This document shows positions 44,901 through 54,042 of a stretch of 64,000 bases of DNA, in pieces. Origin of the DNA: Afifella marina DSM 2698 (GTDB taxonomy: Bacteria > Pseudomonadota > Alphaproteobacteria > Rhizobiales > Afifellaceae); NCBI RefSeq assembly GCF_900102695.1, contig NZ_FMVW01000001.1:955669-1019668 (forward strand), read 5' to 3'. The notes beneath the pieces are model-generated. The model was not told where the DNA came from, did not search any database, and saw nothing but the letters and a program-made list of their open reading frames with translations. The position numbers and the translations under genes are program-made. Every line of letters starts with the position of its first letter. Within the stretch, counting starts at the first letter, position 1.

Positions 44901-45490
44901 GTATAGCGGCCAGCGGTGTCGACGAGGATCGCCTCCTCGCAGAACCACCAATTGCAGCTTCGCGTGCCGGCTATGCCGCGTGTGCCTTCCCCTTCGGCCA
45001 TGCCAACCGGGAAGGTCAGGCCGGAATGAGTGATGGCTGTGGTCTTGCCGGAGCCCGGCGCACCGAAAAGCACATACCAGGGCAATTCGTAGATATAGCC
45101 GAAGCGTTTGCGCGATACGCGGCGCAAGAGAGCCAGGGCCTGCCGGAGCTGACTGCGTATTTCATCTACCTCGGCGGTCCGCTCGCCCTCGGCGAGCGCC
45201 TCGGCATCCTGTTCGATGCCTTCGACCAGCTCATTGTCGCGCCGCCGCGAGCGGAAAAATGAGACGCCGAGATAGAGCAGCCAGACGGCGAGCACGGCCG
45301 CGATGGCAATGATGCGATTGCCCGCACTCGCCAGCGGTTGGAAATCGCCGAATTTGAGGAGATAGCCGTAGAACCAGATGACGAACCCGATCGCGACGAC
45401 CCAGATGACCGAAAGGAATCGGCGGCCGATGAAGCCGGAATAGGCGTCGACGTAGGAGCGGATCGTGTAAAAGTAGCTCAGCGGGTTCAT
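41963..45490 (-). CDS. tssM: T6SS membrane complex protein TssM (IcmF)
   Basis: A 1175-aa inner-membrane protein, normal size. Helices at about 24-45 and 58-79 flank a short periplasmic loop. The cytoplasmic NTPase domain has a Walker A GAPGSGKT (143-150) and AILVDTAGRYT as Walker B region. A third helix lies near 445-470 (AAAVLLAFVLTSWTLTYF), followed by the large periplasmic IcmF/DUF1215 part that reaches the outer membrane. The start overlaps the tssL stop as ATGA. With TssL it anchors the apparatus; no tssJ is seen, which is common in alphaproteobacteria. Confidence 0.95.
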   Translation of the reverse strand: MNPLSYFYTIRSYVDAYSGFIGRRFLSVIWVVAIGFVIWFYGYLLKFGDFQPLASAGNRIIAIAAVLAVWLLYLGVSFFRSRRRDNELVEGIEQDAEALAEGERTAEVDEIRSQLRQALALLRRVSRKRFGYIYELPWYVLFGAPGSGKTTAITHSGLTFPVGMAEGEGTRGIAGTRSCNWWFCEEAILVDTAGRYTTQDDLSGAAKAGWDGFLNLLRRYRRSQPVNGVLITLSIADLVDRPPEARLEEVRAIRKRLNEMDEVLKARIPAYLVLTKADLLTGFIEFFDGFNRSDREQVWGMTFDLADSDKAKDLPERFLEEFSLLQERVGSMLIERLQQEPDVAVRGRIFRFPAELSALKDTVHEILVELCSGSKLVEAPLVRGVYLASGTQVSEGERGSSAQPIPRMRRSYFLTRLFKDVIFGEASLVNRDRRLSSRQRMLRRIAYGAAAVLLAFVLTSWTLTYFRNTAALAQAEERIDAYQDAVKGIPVRNVDDADFLRVLPALNSLSAITDSFERTSVWPASFGLDQRPKIESRRRAAYQRALNALLLPRLLVQLQTTLRESDDPAALFDALKLYGMLGGLGSLDPDYVVSQSKRLFYELYPEEGRAGVREALAAHTRAMATGTLPPLTLDTRLIAEARSKIADRSYAQRAFDILAAKPAARTLASFVPADALGPVGERAFERASGDSLRAGIDGLYTGNGYRMAVLPFLGEAASEALSETWVRGSSSTVQPTTIDAVSNAALDIYFDTFRQRWSELLSDIRVRPGQTLAEETETTRLLTTDPGPIESLAQAVAKATDLRPIAAEGKTTEIGETAEAVAASSSASPLALANAPDPYGPLRAALEVPEQADGPNVGTTSTSADAGERQSQIAALRPLIDTIYQQLSRASTSTAAVAEVFNAEGELTKANQDLLQTARRLPEPVATWMAGLSADISALAVKTARTSAREAWASSGANLCAAAVTNRYPFNRDSPNDVSLADFTRLFGPQGLFATFFEERLAPFVDTSASPWTWRGTFGADGLEAQAITQFEHAHKIRRAFFPPNSDEPSVAINVEPVSLSENANAVLLEIENERVVYYHGPKIGKTIRWPSREADNQSRIAFQPGDISQAMTRTGDWSPFRIFDEATIVSHRDDLMQVRFNDGPRQAVFDVQFGSVLNPFQLPALSEFQCPSQF

Positions 45491-47049
45491 TGGGTCTTGT
45501 CTCCGCCTTCAAGAGCGGCCGGAGCCGGCACTTCGGGCTGGTCGGAGGGGGCGATCGGTGGCGCGCCTTCCTGCGCCGGCGTGCCCGAAGACGTCTGGTT
45601 GAGCCGGGCCGCCGCGTCGGTCATGACGAGGATCTCGGTTCGCCGGTTCATTTCGCGCCCCTCAGGTGTGTCGTTGCTGGCGAGCGGATCGCTGTCGGCA
45701 CGTCCCTCTGTGGTGATGGCGTCCGGCCCGGTGTAGAGAGCGAGAATGTCGCCGACAGCTTTCGCGCGTGCCTCCGACAAATCCCAATTTGAGGGGAACT
45801 GAACCGTGCGGATCGGCACGTCATCGGTGTACCCGACGACGATGGCTTTGAATCCCTCCGATGACAGCGCGCCGCCGATACGCTCGATGAGGCCGCGAAA
45901 ATCGGGGTTCACGTCGGCGCTGCCCGTCTCGAACAAGCCTGAATTGGCGATGCGCACGCGCAGTCGGCCGTTCGCGTCCGATAGTGTCACGAGGCCAGCG
46001 TCGACCTCGGGCTGTAGAAAGGCCAAGAGATTGTCGAGGCGGGTCGGCTCTTCTGGGGGCTCCGGCTGCTCGACCACGGCCGTGCGCGTAACCGGTTCCT
46101 CCTTCGCTGGTGGCTCCTTATCCACCTCCGGCGGCATCTCGGGCTCGCTCCGATAAGCTATGGCGGCGAGGCTCGGCGCTTCGCTCGGCGGCAGATCAGC
46201 CAGGCGACGTGCCGTCACGTCGGAATCCTGGTTCAGCCAGAGAGTGAACAGAAAATAACTTAGCCCGAGCGCCAGAACGAGACATGCCAGCAGTGTCCAA
46301 AGCACCGTAGCTGTGCGCAAAGGCTTGTGACGAGCCACCACCCCGCGCCAATGAGGCGAGAGTTCGCGCTCGAAGACACCGTACTGGCCGAGAAGCGTTC
46401 GGTAGAGGCTTTCGCGGATGCGCTCCAGCTCCAGCGTGCCTCGCGGCGAAACCCGCGTGCGGCCCTCGAAGGCGAGCGACAGACAGAGATAGATAAGGAG
46501 AAGCAGATCCTTGTTGGCGCCGGGGCTTTGATGAAAGTGGTCGAGCAGATCGAAGACGCGGTCCCCACCGGTGACGTCCATGTGAAAGGTCGAGACGAGG
46601 CCGGACCGGGCCCAGCCCATCCGCTCGCTCCACGGCTTCGACAGGATCACGTCATCGATTGTGGCACATACGACGTAATGGGCGGCGCGCGCCCGTTCTG
46701 GACTGATGCGGGCGCTGGCCAGATCGCGTTCGTAACGTCGCACGGCATCGATCACTGCCCCGCGCATCTCGTCCATGTCCGGGGCTTTGGTACGCTGGCG
46801 GAGCTCGTGAGCGAGATTGAGAAGCGGAGCGGCCGACGCGACGAGAACCGGCACCTCTTCGCCGCCGAAACGGAAGTCGCGCATAATGGCGGCCGCCGAC
46901 CAGCCCGTGGCCGGTCTAGGCTCGACAGACGCTCCTGCCTCCTTGCCAGATGCCAGGATGTCATCGAACGCCATGTCATCCTGCGTTCCGGTGCGGCTCG
47001 GTTCGGCGTTGGCGTCGTTCGGATCGCCTGGAGAGGGAAGGTCGCTCAT
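45487..47049 (-). CDS. tssL: T6SS membrane protein TssL (DotU) with C-terminal OmpA domain
   Basis: A 520-aa protein. The cytoplasmic DotU domain (about 75-265) contains LVSTFHMDVTGGDRVFDLLD and FEGRTRVSPRGTLELERIR. A single helix follows (LLACLVLALGLSYFLFTLWL), then a periplasmic OmpA-like peptidoglycan-binding domain with VVGYTDDVPIRT, LSEARAKAVGDIL and EGRADSDPLASNDTPEGREM ending NRRTEILV. The OmpA domain gives it its own hold on peptidoglycan. Start at 47049 overlaps the tssK stop by 4 bp. Confidence 0.94.
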   Translation of the reverse strand: MSDLPSPGDPNDANAEPSRTGTQDDMAFDDILASGKEAGASVEPRPATGWSAAAIMRDFRFGGEEVPVLVASAAPLLNLAHELRQRTKAPDMDEMRGAVIDAVRRYERDLASARISPERARAAHYVVCATIDDVILSKPWSERMGWARSGLVSTFHMDVTGGDRVFDLLDHFHQSPGANKDLLLLIYLCLSLAFEGRTRVSPRGTLELERIRESLYRTLLGQYGVFERELSPHWRGVVARHKPLRTATVLWTLLACLVLALGLSYFLFTLWLNQDSDVTARRLADLPPSEAPSLAAIAYRSEPEMPPEVDKEPPAKEEPVTRTAVVEQPEPPEEPTRLDNLLAFLQPEVDAGLVTLSDANGRLRVRIANSGLFETGSADVNPDFRGLIERIGGALSSEGFKAIVVGYTDDVPIRTVQFPSNWDLSEARAKAVGDILALYTGPDAITTEGRADSDPLASNDTPEGREMNRRTEILVMTDAAARLNQTSSGTPAQEGAPPIAPSDQPEVPAPAALEGGDKTQ

Positions 47050-48386
47050 TCGCGTAGCGCCCACAGTTCCATTTCAAGGTTGGGGAAGTCTCCCGCCAGG
47101 TGCAGCGCAATGGCGGCTGACGTGTCGAGCTGGCGCCATAGCGGCGAGCCGGTGTCGAGTTCGAAATAGACCCGACCGGAGCGGTAAGGCAGTTGTCGTG
47201 GCAGCACCGGCAGCGGACGGACTGGGATGCCGGGTAGAGCCACGTTGACGAGTTCGACGATGCGCTCGACCGGGCCGACCTTGATCTGCGCGGGCAGCTT
47301 CCGGCGGATCTCCTCGCCCGGCATGTCGGCGCCGACCACCAGGACAAAGCCCGCACTGGCCAGAAGCGACCGGTCCGGGATCGTTCCAACCCGAACGCCA
47401 TGCCGACGCTCGACCAGATCGATGGCGACGGCCGTCTGTTCCAGCACGGCAGAGAGCGATGTGCGCAGATCATCGAAGACGGCGGCAAACGTCGCCTTGA
47501 GGTCATCGTGGCGATAGGGCGGAAAATCGGCGGCGCGTTTCTCCTCTGTGGTGAAGGTGGCGAGTTCACCGGCCAGCCCGATGCAGAATTCGTAGAACAC
47601 GAGAGGATGGAGGCGGGTCGCATTCGCCGCGATGTGGGCTAGCAACGGATCTGCGCGATTGAGAATCTGCAGAAGAAAAAAGTCGCCGACTTCGGCCGTG
47701 CCCCGGATCGTTGGATCACCGATGCGGTCCGCGATGGCCTCGGCGCGATGGCGCACGATGCCGAGAAGTTCGCGGATGAGTTCAGCGAGGCGTGGTTCGG
47801 CCGCGCAGTTCAGGCATGGGGCCAGATATTCGGGATCGAGGATGATGGCCCGGTCGGAACGAACCTCGACGACACGGGCCAATCCGATGAGATCGTAACC
47901 AGCCAATTCGTCGCCGGTCTTCAGGAAACGCAGGTTCAGTCGGGAGATATCGATCGGCGCAATGAAGTCGGTATCGAGATTTGCATCGGGCGCGTCGAAG
48001 TTCGAAGCGGCGAGTCTGACGCCGGCGCGCGCGTCGCCGGCTTCTATGACCGAATAAGCGCGGCCGGGGCGCCGTCCGGGCAGCGCCAGATAGATGATTT
48101 CCTGCTTTGCCGTTTCCTCAAGCGCGATCGGCGGAGGCAAATCGGCGTCGCCCGGTGCCTCGAACGGAGTGCCGTCGGGCAAAATGCCTCGGATGCGGGA
48201 CAAGGCGAATTGGCCGACGGCGAGCGCGCCTTGATCTATTTCGATCTCGGAGATGCCCCAGGGATAGGCGACCGTTTCCTGACTGGAGGTGCGCACGAGG
48301 CGCTCCGTCCAGCGGTCGGCCTGCTGGAAGTGTTGTACGCGAAGGAACATGCCCTCGCTCCACGCGACACGGTTTTCGTCCTTCAT
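47046..48386 (-). CDS. tssK: T6SS baseplate protein TssK
   Basis: A 446-aa protein beginning VAWSEGMFLRVQHFQQADRW, the conserved TssK start. It also shows LLQILNRADPLLAHI and HPLVFYEFCIGLAGELATF, which are typical of the helical middle domain. TssK trimers link the baseplate wedges to TssL and TssM. Four-base overlaps with fha upstream and tssL downstream show translational coupling. Confidence 0.94.
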   Translation of the reverse strand: MKDENRVAWSEGMFLRVQHFQQADRWTERLVRTSSQETVAYPWGISEIEIDQGALAVGQFALSRIRGILPDGTPFEAPGDADLPPPIALEETAKQEIIYLALPGRRPGRAYSVIEAGDARAGVRLAASNFDAPDANLDTDFIAPIDISRLNLRFLKTGDELAGYDLIGLARVVEVRSDRAIILDPEYLAPCLNCAAEPRLAELIRELLGIVRHRAEAIADRIGDPTIRGTAEVGDFFLLQILNRADPLLAHIAANATRLHPLVFYEFCIGLAGELATFTTEEKRAADFPPYRHDDLKATFAAVFDDLRTSLSAVLEQTAVAIDLVERRHGVRVGTIPDRSLLASAGFVLVVGADMPGEEIRRKLPAQIKVGPVERIVELVNVALPGIPVRPLPVLPRQLPYRSGRVYFELDTGSPLWRQLDTSAAIALHLAGDFPNLEMELWALRE

Positions 48387-49918
48387 TGGCTTCGCTTCAA
48401 CCTGTCTTCGACGCTACTGGCGGTATCGATGTCTTCATCGCCTGCGATGAGAGACTTTAGAAATTCTTGGACCGAAAGATCGCGGCCATCCCGCCGGAAC
48501 TGCGCACGATAGGCGCGCCAGTAGTCGCGGCGTGGCCATGGCAGAACTGTGCCCGCGCCGGCATCCACCCGGGCTTCGAGCGCTCGGGGCTCCAGTTTCG
48601 GTCCGAGCTCGCGCAGCAATCGCTCCATCTCATCGCGGAGTTTGGTCTGGCGCTGTGTCAGAGCCGCGATGCGAGAGCCGATGTCTGCCTGTCTGCGGAG
48701 CGGTCCGGCGTTGGCATGACCGGTCTCGATGCCGAATAGACGGCAGACTTCATCGAGCGAATCCTCGCAGTCGCGCAGGAGAGTCAGCACGTTAGGTCCG
48801 ACATCGGGCCCGCCAATATGTCCGCTGGCGCGCGGCGGCTCGGCCGTTTGCCCCGTCTGTCCGAGCTGCGTCGGCTGATCGGGGTGTTCGGCCGGGATTG
48901 ATCCAGCCTTTCGGGGAGGCCCGAGGATATCTGCAATAGCCCGGTCTGTAGGGTCCGGGGCGGGCTGCCCCGCTGAAGCCACCGGCGTCACATCCGGCGA
49001 TCTCTCGGGCTCAAGCCCGGCCGGGTCGCTTTCGGCTAACGGCGCGTGTTGCTCGACTTCATGATCCGGCCCTGACGTCGAAAGCGCCGTGTTCTCGGAC
49101 GTCGGTGCGGTTGGCGTCTCCGTCCGGCTCGCCGGCGTCGAAACGCCATCCGTATCCCCCGCCTCCGGTCGAGGGGGCGCCAGGGCATCGAAGGCGTCGT
49201 CAGGAATACCGGCAGTCGGGTCGGGTGCACGCCGGCGCCGCCGCGCGCCCATGCGCGGAACCGCTGTGCTTAGGGCGGGCCGGTGCTCGATATTGCTGGC
49301 ATACTCGCCGCCAGCGTCGGCATTCCAGTCGTTGGGCAGGAGCGGGTGCGTTGCGTCTGTTTCGGGTGGTCCGCCCCAGCCGATCTCAACCTGTCGGGAG
49401 GAGGGGACTGAGAAGGTGTCTCGCCTATCGGGTGCATTATTGCGGCTACGGTTCGAGGGCTCGCCGTCATCCCAAGATGCGGCGCCGCCGAGACCACTTC
49501 CCCGCTGGCGACCCGGCGCGACATCGGCCAGGATCGCGGAAATGGTCGGCGCCTCGTCGCTGAGACGTAAGTTGGCGTCGGGGTCATCCAGATCAGGCTC
49601 GGCTTCTCCGTAGAGTGCCACCTCGAAGACAAGTGCGCCGAACGCAATGACGGAACCGGATGCGAGGCGCGCCGTCTCGCCCTGGCGCAACAGGTTGCTG
49701 TCGACGCGGATGCCATGAGCGCTGCGATCCTCGACCACGAAGGATGAGCGATCGCGGCTGATGATGCAGTGAAAATCGGAGAGTGTGCCGTCCTGATCCT
49801 CGATGACCCAATCGCAGTCTGGATTGCCGCCGAGGCTGCGATGACCGCGTTCGAACGACCAGGGCCGACGCGGGGCTCGAAGCTGCGGTCCTCCGGTCTG
49901 TCGCAGCTCAAGCCGCAT
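48383..49918 (-). CDS. tagH: T6SS Fha protein (TagH/ImpI), phosphothreonine-binding scaffold
   Basis: A 511-aa protein. N-terminal FHA domain (about 20-95): RSLGGNPDCDWVIEDQDG, the Ser-x-x-His core SDFHCIIS and SAHGIRVDSNLL. A long disordered middle (about 110-390) is rich in Pro, Asp and Thr. The C-terminal ImpI domain holds LLRDCEDSLDEVCRLFGIE and PWPRRDYWRAYRAQF. In Agrobacterium Fha reads phosphorylated TssL and is inhibited by TagF. The ATG at 49918 overlaps tssG by 11 bp. Canonical Gly-Arg at the FHA start is replaced by Gly-Gly, which may weaken phospho-recognition. Confidence 0.88.
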   Translation of the reverse strand: MRLELRQTGGPQLRAPRRPWSFERGHRSLGGNPDCDWVIEDQDGTLSDFHCIISRDRSSFVVEDRSAHGIRVDSNLLRQGETARLASGSVIAFGALVFEVALYGEAEPDLDDPDANLRLSDEAPTISAILADVAPGRQRGSGLGGAASWDDGEPSNRSRNNAPDRRDTFSVPSSRQVEIGWGGPPETDATHPLLPNDWNADAGGEYASNIEHRPALSTAVPRMGARRRRRAPDPTAGIPDDAFDALAPPRPEAGDTDGVSTPASRTETPTAPTSENTALSTSGPDHEVEQHAPLAESDPAGLEPERSPDVTPVASAGQPAPDPTDRAIADILGPPRKAGSIPAEHPDQPTQLGQTGQTAEPPRASGHIGGPDVGPNVLTLLRDCEDSLDEVCRLFGIETGHANAGPLRRQADIGSRIAALTQRQTKLRDEMERLLRELGPKLEPRALEARVDAGAGTVLPWPRRDYWRAYRAQFRRDGRDLSVQEFLKSLIAGDEDIDTASSVEDRLKRSQ

Positions 49919-50945
49919 GCGAGGCTCCTCTCTCACCGGCCTCCGCCGTGTAGAAAGCCTCGTCGCTGTCTCGCCCTGCCGGGGCAACGCGTGCCCAGCT
50001 GTTCCAGCCGAGCCGCGGCTGGGCGGCGTCCGCGCCGCCCAATTGGCAAAATGGGACCTGCTCCTTTTTGAGGATCACCTGAACGTCGAAGGTCAGCCCG
50101 ATTCCGACGAAGAGTCGCGTCAGCGCGACCAACTCGGCGGCTGCGGCGCTCCCCGGTGCAAACGCGCAATAATCGCGATAGTCCAGCGGCCCGAGCACGA
50201 TCCGAAACCCGCTGGAACGGTCTCTCACGGCAGTGCCGGCCATCGTGTTGACGCCAAGGCGAGCGGTCGGCCCAATTGCGGTGCGGTCGTGCTCGGCAAC
50301 CGTCAGCCAACGTGGGCGGAACTGCTCTATCTTCACCGGGACGCCCGTAAAGTCGGCGAGCATTGCTCTCAAATTGGAAGCGTTGCGGGTGCGCTGCGCA
50401 AAGAAACCGGCAAAGCGGAGGATCACGTCGGTATCGACGCCACTCGTCTCCTTGAGACCGCGCGTCCCGAAGCCGGTCAGCGAGAACAGCGCTGTCAGGA
50501 ACGCGTTACCGGCAACACGCCCACGCCAGCGCAGCCGTCTGGCGAGGCGGTACTTCTCCGCTGCCGCAAAGAAAAGTGCTGCCCATCGGGCGCCGAAGAT
50601 GTCAAAAAACGCAAGCAATGCGTGCGAGCGGTTGCGTTCTTCGCGCATCACCGCTTCGTCATACGAAGGCGGCAACACACCAAGCGGGCCGATCAGGCCC
50701 GACACCGGTGTCGTGGCGGCAATCGTGCCGTTGCGGCCTTGTTCAAGCACAACCGGCACCGGAGTCGGAGCCACGCCAAAGGGCGAGGTGATGGAAACCT
50801 CGTCTTCCTCTGCCGCCAGACGGAACGCTGTCGAGGGCTCGAACAGGCCGGGCTCCTCGACCAGGCGCTGGCGCAGGCGTGACAGGTCGTCCACCTGCTC
50901 CGTCCCTTCAGGCGTCACGATGCTGCTCTCTTGCACGGCGCTCAT
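49908..50945 (-). CDS. tssG: T6SS baseplate protein TssG
   Basis: A 345-aa baseplate wedge protein. Typical features are an N-terminal FRLAAEEDEVSITSPFGVAPT, FGLIGPLGVLPPSYDEAV and FLDIFG-like LLAFFDIFGARWAALFFAAAEKY, then the FTGVPVKIEQFRPRWL segment near residue 190. It overlaps tssF by 4 bp. TssG joins two TssF and one TssE in the wedge. Confidence 0.93.
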   Translation of the reverse strand: MSAVQESSIVTPEGTEQVDDLSRLRQRLVEEPGLFEPSTAFRLAAEEDEVSITSPFGVAPTPVPVVLEQGRNGTIAATTPVSGLIGPLGVLPPSYDEAVMREERNRSHALLAFFDIFGARWAALFFAAAEKYRLARRLRWRGRVAGNAFLTALFSLTGFGTRGLKETSGVDTDVILRFAGFFAQRTRNASNLRAMLADFTGVPVKIEQFRPRWLTVAEHDRTAIGPTARLGVNTMAGTAVRDRSSGFRIVLGPLDYRDYCAFAPGSAAAAELVALTRLFVGIGLTFDVQVILKKEQVPFCQLGGADAAQPRLGWNSWARVAPAGRDSDEAFYTAEAGERGASHAA

Positions 50946-52717
50946 ATGAGCGGCCTTTCCGCGGCGCGGGCAGGGAACCGGGCAACCGGTCGCGATTGGC
51001 CCCTCAGGTGAACGGTGAGTCGGCTGTAGCTGTTGATGGCGGTGTAAAGGCCGAAGAAGTCGTCGAGAACGGCGGCGAACAGATAGGCCGAGGGACGGTC
51101 GATCATTGCAGGGTCGAAGGTCAGATCGATTTCTGTGCCTGGAACCATGCCGCCGCCGGCGATCCGTGCCGTCGCACTCCGCACCTCGATGCCGGAGATC
51201 GAATCGATGATTTGACGTGTTTCCGGAGTGTCGCGGAACGCATATAGCTTCAAAACATCTTTCAGTGCGCCGCCACCGCGATCGGCCAGAGACAGATGGT
51301 TCAACAGGAGATGGGAGGCGAGCCGCCAGTTGCGCCCATCGGTGTCAGTTAGCCGAACCGAGGGCGTCGGCGGCAACAATGCCTCCACGGCACCGACGCC
51401 GTCGGTGCTATCCACCAACTCAAGGCGAGGATGTCCGCCGCCGAAAGGCAGGTGCTCGGGTAGATCCCGGTTGAGGCACAGGGTTTCCACACTCGCCACG
51501 GCGTCGAGCGGCCCGGTCATTCGCCTGGCTTCGTCGACAAAGGAGATGTCGACGTCGCTGGTACGATCCTCTTCGTCGAAGCGGCGGGTGATCTGCCAGA
51601 AGACCGGCGGACCGGAGGTGCGCATGCGTCCGAAAAAGGGCTGGATTCGGTGGCTGGCGCCGCTCCGCTCGTTGATGCTTACGCTATCGATCGATTGGAT
51701 CTCGCGGGTCTTCTGACGGCGCGAATCCGGCAAGAGACGATATTCGGTGCGGGTGCCATCGAGCGTGATCGGCTCACAGCTCTGCCGAAACAGATTGACC
51801 ACAGGCGACGCGTTGAGAACAAAATCACGGGCGGAGACCGACTGCTCCAGCGCGCTATTCGTCTGATCGAGATAGACGAAGATCTCGACGGCATCGCCGG
51901 TCCAGTCCCCGATCCCATGAACATCGAGGAACAGGAATTTCTGCGGCAGGGCGAAGAATTCGGTGAGCAGCCGGTATCCGACGAAACTTGAGGCCGGATA
52001 GGGCAGCATTCCTTCGCCCTCGCCAAAGCCAATGGGGCTGAGGTTCGACGCCGGCAAAAGTATCGGCTCTGTATCTCCCGAATGTCGGGCGAGCGCTATT
52101 CCCAGCGTGTGGTTCATCAGAAGTTCGGCGAGGGCGCTTGCTTGACGCCAAGGGGCAGCCAGGAACAGGCGGAGCCGGTCGAGGCCTAGACCGGCAATAC
52201 CGCCTTGGCCGCTGCGAGCGCGCAGCGACAGTCGAAGACAGGAGGCCGCCCCGTGATGGGGAGCCGGCGCATCCAATGGCTGGCCAGCGAGGCTCGCGGC
52301 AGTGAGTTTGATCGGCGCGACGGGAACATCCTGCGTGGTGCGGAAGCGGCAGCTCTCTCCGCCCACGGGTTCCGCGCGGATCTCCGAATGGCGCGGGATC
52401 AGCCGCACGTTCGCCAGATTTGCATCCGGCTCGAAACGCACCACGGACATGGAGGGAATGGGTGCGAGGTAGTGCGGATAGAGAGTTTCGAGCAGTCCGT
52501 CGGTCAGCTCAGGAAACTCGTCGTCGAGCTTCTGGCGCACGCGTGCCGCCGAATAGGCGAAACTCTGAACCAGTCGTTCCACATGAGGATCGTCGGCGAC
52601 CTCTCCTGTCAGTCGCAGGCGCCCGGCCACTTTCGGAAACGCCGCAGCAAAGCGGGAGGCACGCTGGCGCAGCGCGTCGAGTTCCTCGTTATAACGTGCG
52701 AAAAAACCGTCAGTCAC
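50942..52717 (-). CDS. tssF: T6SS baseplate protein TssF
   Basis: A 591-aa protein, normal length (VasA/ImpG). The start FFARYNEELDALRQRASRFA and the following PKVAGRLRLTGEVADDPHVE and RLVQSFAYSAARVRQKLDDEF are the family hallmark; YPHYLAPIPSMSVVRFEPD follows. It overlaps tssE by 8 bp. It forms the trifurcation core of the wedge with TssG. Confidence 0.95.
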   Translation of the reverse strand: MTDGFFARYNEELDALRQRASRFAAAFPKVAGRLRLTGEVADDPHVERLVQSFAYSAARVRQKLDDEFPELTDGLLETLYPHYLAPIPSMSVVRFEPDANLANVRLIPRHSEIRAEPVGGESCRFRTTQDVPVAPIKLTAASLAGQPLDAPAPHHGAASCLRLSLRARSGQGGIAGLGLDRLRLFLAAPWRQASALAELLMNHTLGIALARHSGDTEPILLPASNLSPIGFGEGEGMLPYPASSFVGYRLLTEFFALPQKFLFLDVHGIGDWTGDAVEIFVYLDQTNSALEQSVSARDFVLNASPVVNLFRQSCEPITLDGTRTEYRLLPDSRRQKTREIQSIDSVSINERSGASHRIQPFFGRMRTSGPPVFWQITRRFDEEDRTSDVDISFVDEARRMTGPLDAVASVETLCLNRDLPEHLPFGGGHPRLELVDSTDGVGAVEALLPPTPSVRLTDTDGRNWRLASHLLLNHLSLADRGGGALKDVLKLYAFRDTPETRQIIDSISGIEVRSATARIAGGGMVPGTEIDLTFDPAMIDRPSAYLFAAVLDDFFGLYTAINSYSRLTVHLRGQSRPVARFPARAAERPLI

Positions 52718-53219
52718 CGGGCGCCTCGAGCTCGATGCGGTTGGTGGAGGGGTCGACCATCGATTCCAGGCGGATCGGCGGCATTGCCTCGTTCACCCGG
52801 AAGTGAGCTTGAATGCGCATCCGCAACGCGCGGTCGCCGTCGCCGCGACCCTTGAGAACGGTGACCTGGACGTTGGACAGCCGCGTCTCGAAGAGTTCGA
52901 TGCGCCGTTCGATCGCCCGTGCGAAACGCGCTTTGGCGGCGGGCGAGCCGAGGCTGGCCCCGACGAAACCTTCGATGCCGAAGGAGGTGAGTGCGCTGTC
53001 CAGATGCGGTTGACCGGGAGGCGGCGAAACCGGGGGCTGGCGTGTATTGAGCAACGCCTCCAGATCGCGGCGTATCGCCTCGCGCAAGCGACGCACTTCG
53101 TCCACCGGCCGTAATGGTTGGTCTTCGTCGCGATCCGGCTCGGCATCGAGCAGACGGTCGAGCAGCGGCTGCGAGATGCTGCCGCGACCAGGCACAAAAC
53201 GGTCGAGAGGGTCAGCCAT
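52710..53219 (-). CDS. tssE: T6SS baseplate protein TssE (gp25-like)
   Basis: A 169-aa gp25-like lysozyme-fold protein that starts sheath polymerisation. The conserved EAIRRDLEALLNTRQPPV (the RDLExLLNTR motif), SFGIEGFVGASLGSP and IELFETRLSNVQVTVL are visible. The ATG at 53219 (MADPLDRF) is chosen over a longer frame lying inside tagJ; it still overlaps tagJ by 8 bp. Confidence 0.92.
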   Translation of the reverse strand: MADPLDRFVPGRGSISQPLLDRLLDAEPDRDEDQPLRPVDEVRRLREAIRRDLEALLNTRQPPVSPPPGQPHLDSALTSFGIEGFVGASLGSPAAKARFARAIERRIELFETRLSNVQVTVLKGRGDGDRALRMRIQAHFRVNEAMPPIRLESMVDPSTNRIELEAPGD

Positions 53220-54042
53220 AGCTTGCCTCCGCCGCGCCTGTATCACCTGCAGCCTGACCGAGGCTTTCGATCTCGCGCGCGGCCATGAGCGCATCGCCTG
53301 CAAGGAAGCAGCGCTGGCCACGCCCGACAATGATTCCGCTCGGACATTCGTCCCACGCGGTCTCCCAACCGAGCCGCAGAGCTGGTCCGGCATCCGCGCC
53401 ATGATAAATGATCGGCAGAAGAATTGGTCCGGCACTGCCATCGGTGAGGCCGAGTTCTGCCGGACGGAAGGCGAGATCTCGCGGCCGCGTCATCGGCGCC
53501 ACCGAAAGTGTCTGGATTCGCTCAAAGTCGATCCACAGATAGGCGCCGCCGGACGTCAGAACCTCCAGGGCGTGGGGAATGCGGTCGTCGCAATCCCGGA
53601 AATCCTGGACAGCTGTTCCGTTGACCGTCATCGCTTGGGAGCCGCGAGCCGTCTCCAGGGCTTCCAGCGTGGCCAAGGCCGTATCCCGATCGGCCTCACG
53701 ATGGGCGATCGAGAGCTTCAGCGCGAGTTGGTCGCGCTCGCTTGGTCCGCCCGGAAAATCAGGCACGGCCCCGGTTTCGAAAAAAGCGTCGCGCGCAGCC
53801 ATGGCGCGTAACTCGGCCCTGAGCCGGCCTAGGCCTACCGCTTCTTCCGGATCTAGGGACGTGGCCAGAGCGCATTGTTTGTCGGCGCGTTCATAGGCGC
53901 CGGCCAGAATGAGAAGATCGATGAAGAGTCCGCGTGTCTTTCGGTCTTGTGGAGTTTCGCGGACTGCTGCACCCGCATGCTCTATCGCCTCTTCGAGAGC
54001 ATTTTTATCGAGATAGTCAGCGATTGTGTCGGCGATCATCAT
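53212..54042 (-). CDS. tagJ: T6SS accessory protein TagJ (ImpE/SciE)
   Basis: A 276-aa protein. The N-terminal half is TPR-like (ALEEAIEHAGAAVRETPQDR, LFIDLLILAGAYERADKQC), and the C-terminal ImpE domain holds YLWIDFERIQTLSVAPMTRP, RDLAFRPAEL and GWETAWDE. TagJ binds the N-terminus of TssB-type sheath proteins and modulates ClpV recycling in other bacteria. It sits in ATGA overlap with tssC2. Confidence 0.9.
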   Translation of the reverse strand: MMIADTIADYLDKNALEEAIEHAGAAVRETPQDRKTRGLFIDLLILAGAYERADKQCALATSLDPEEAVGLGRLRAELRAMAARDAFFETGAVPDFPGGPSERDQLALKLSIAHREADRDTALATLEALETARGSQAMTVNGTAVQDFRDCDDRIPHALEVLTSGGAYLWIDFERIQTLSVAPMTRPRDLAFRPAELGLTDGSAGPILLPIIYHGADAGPALRLGWETAWDECPSGIIVGRGQRCFLAGDALMAAREIESLGQAAGDTGAAEASYG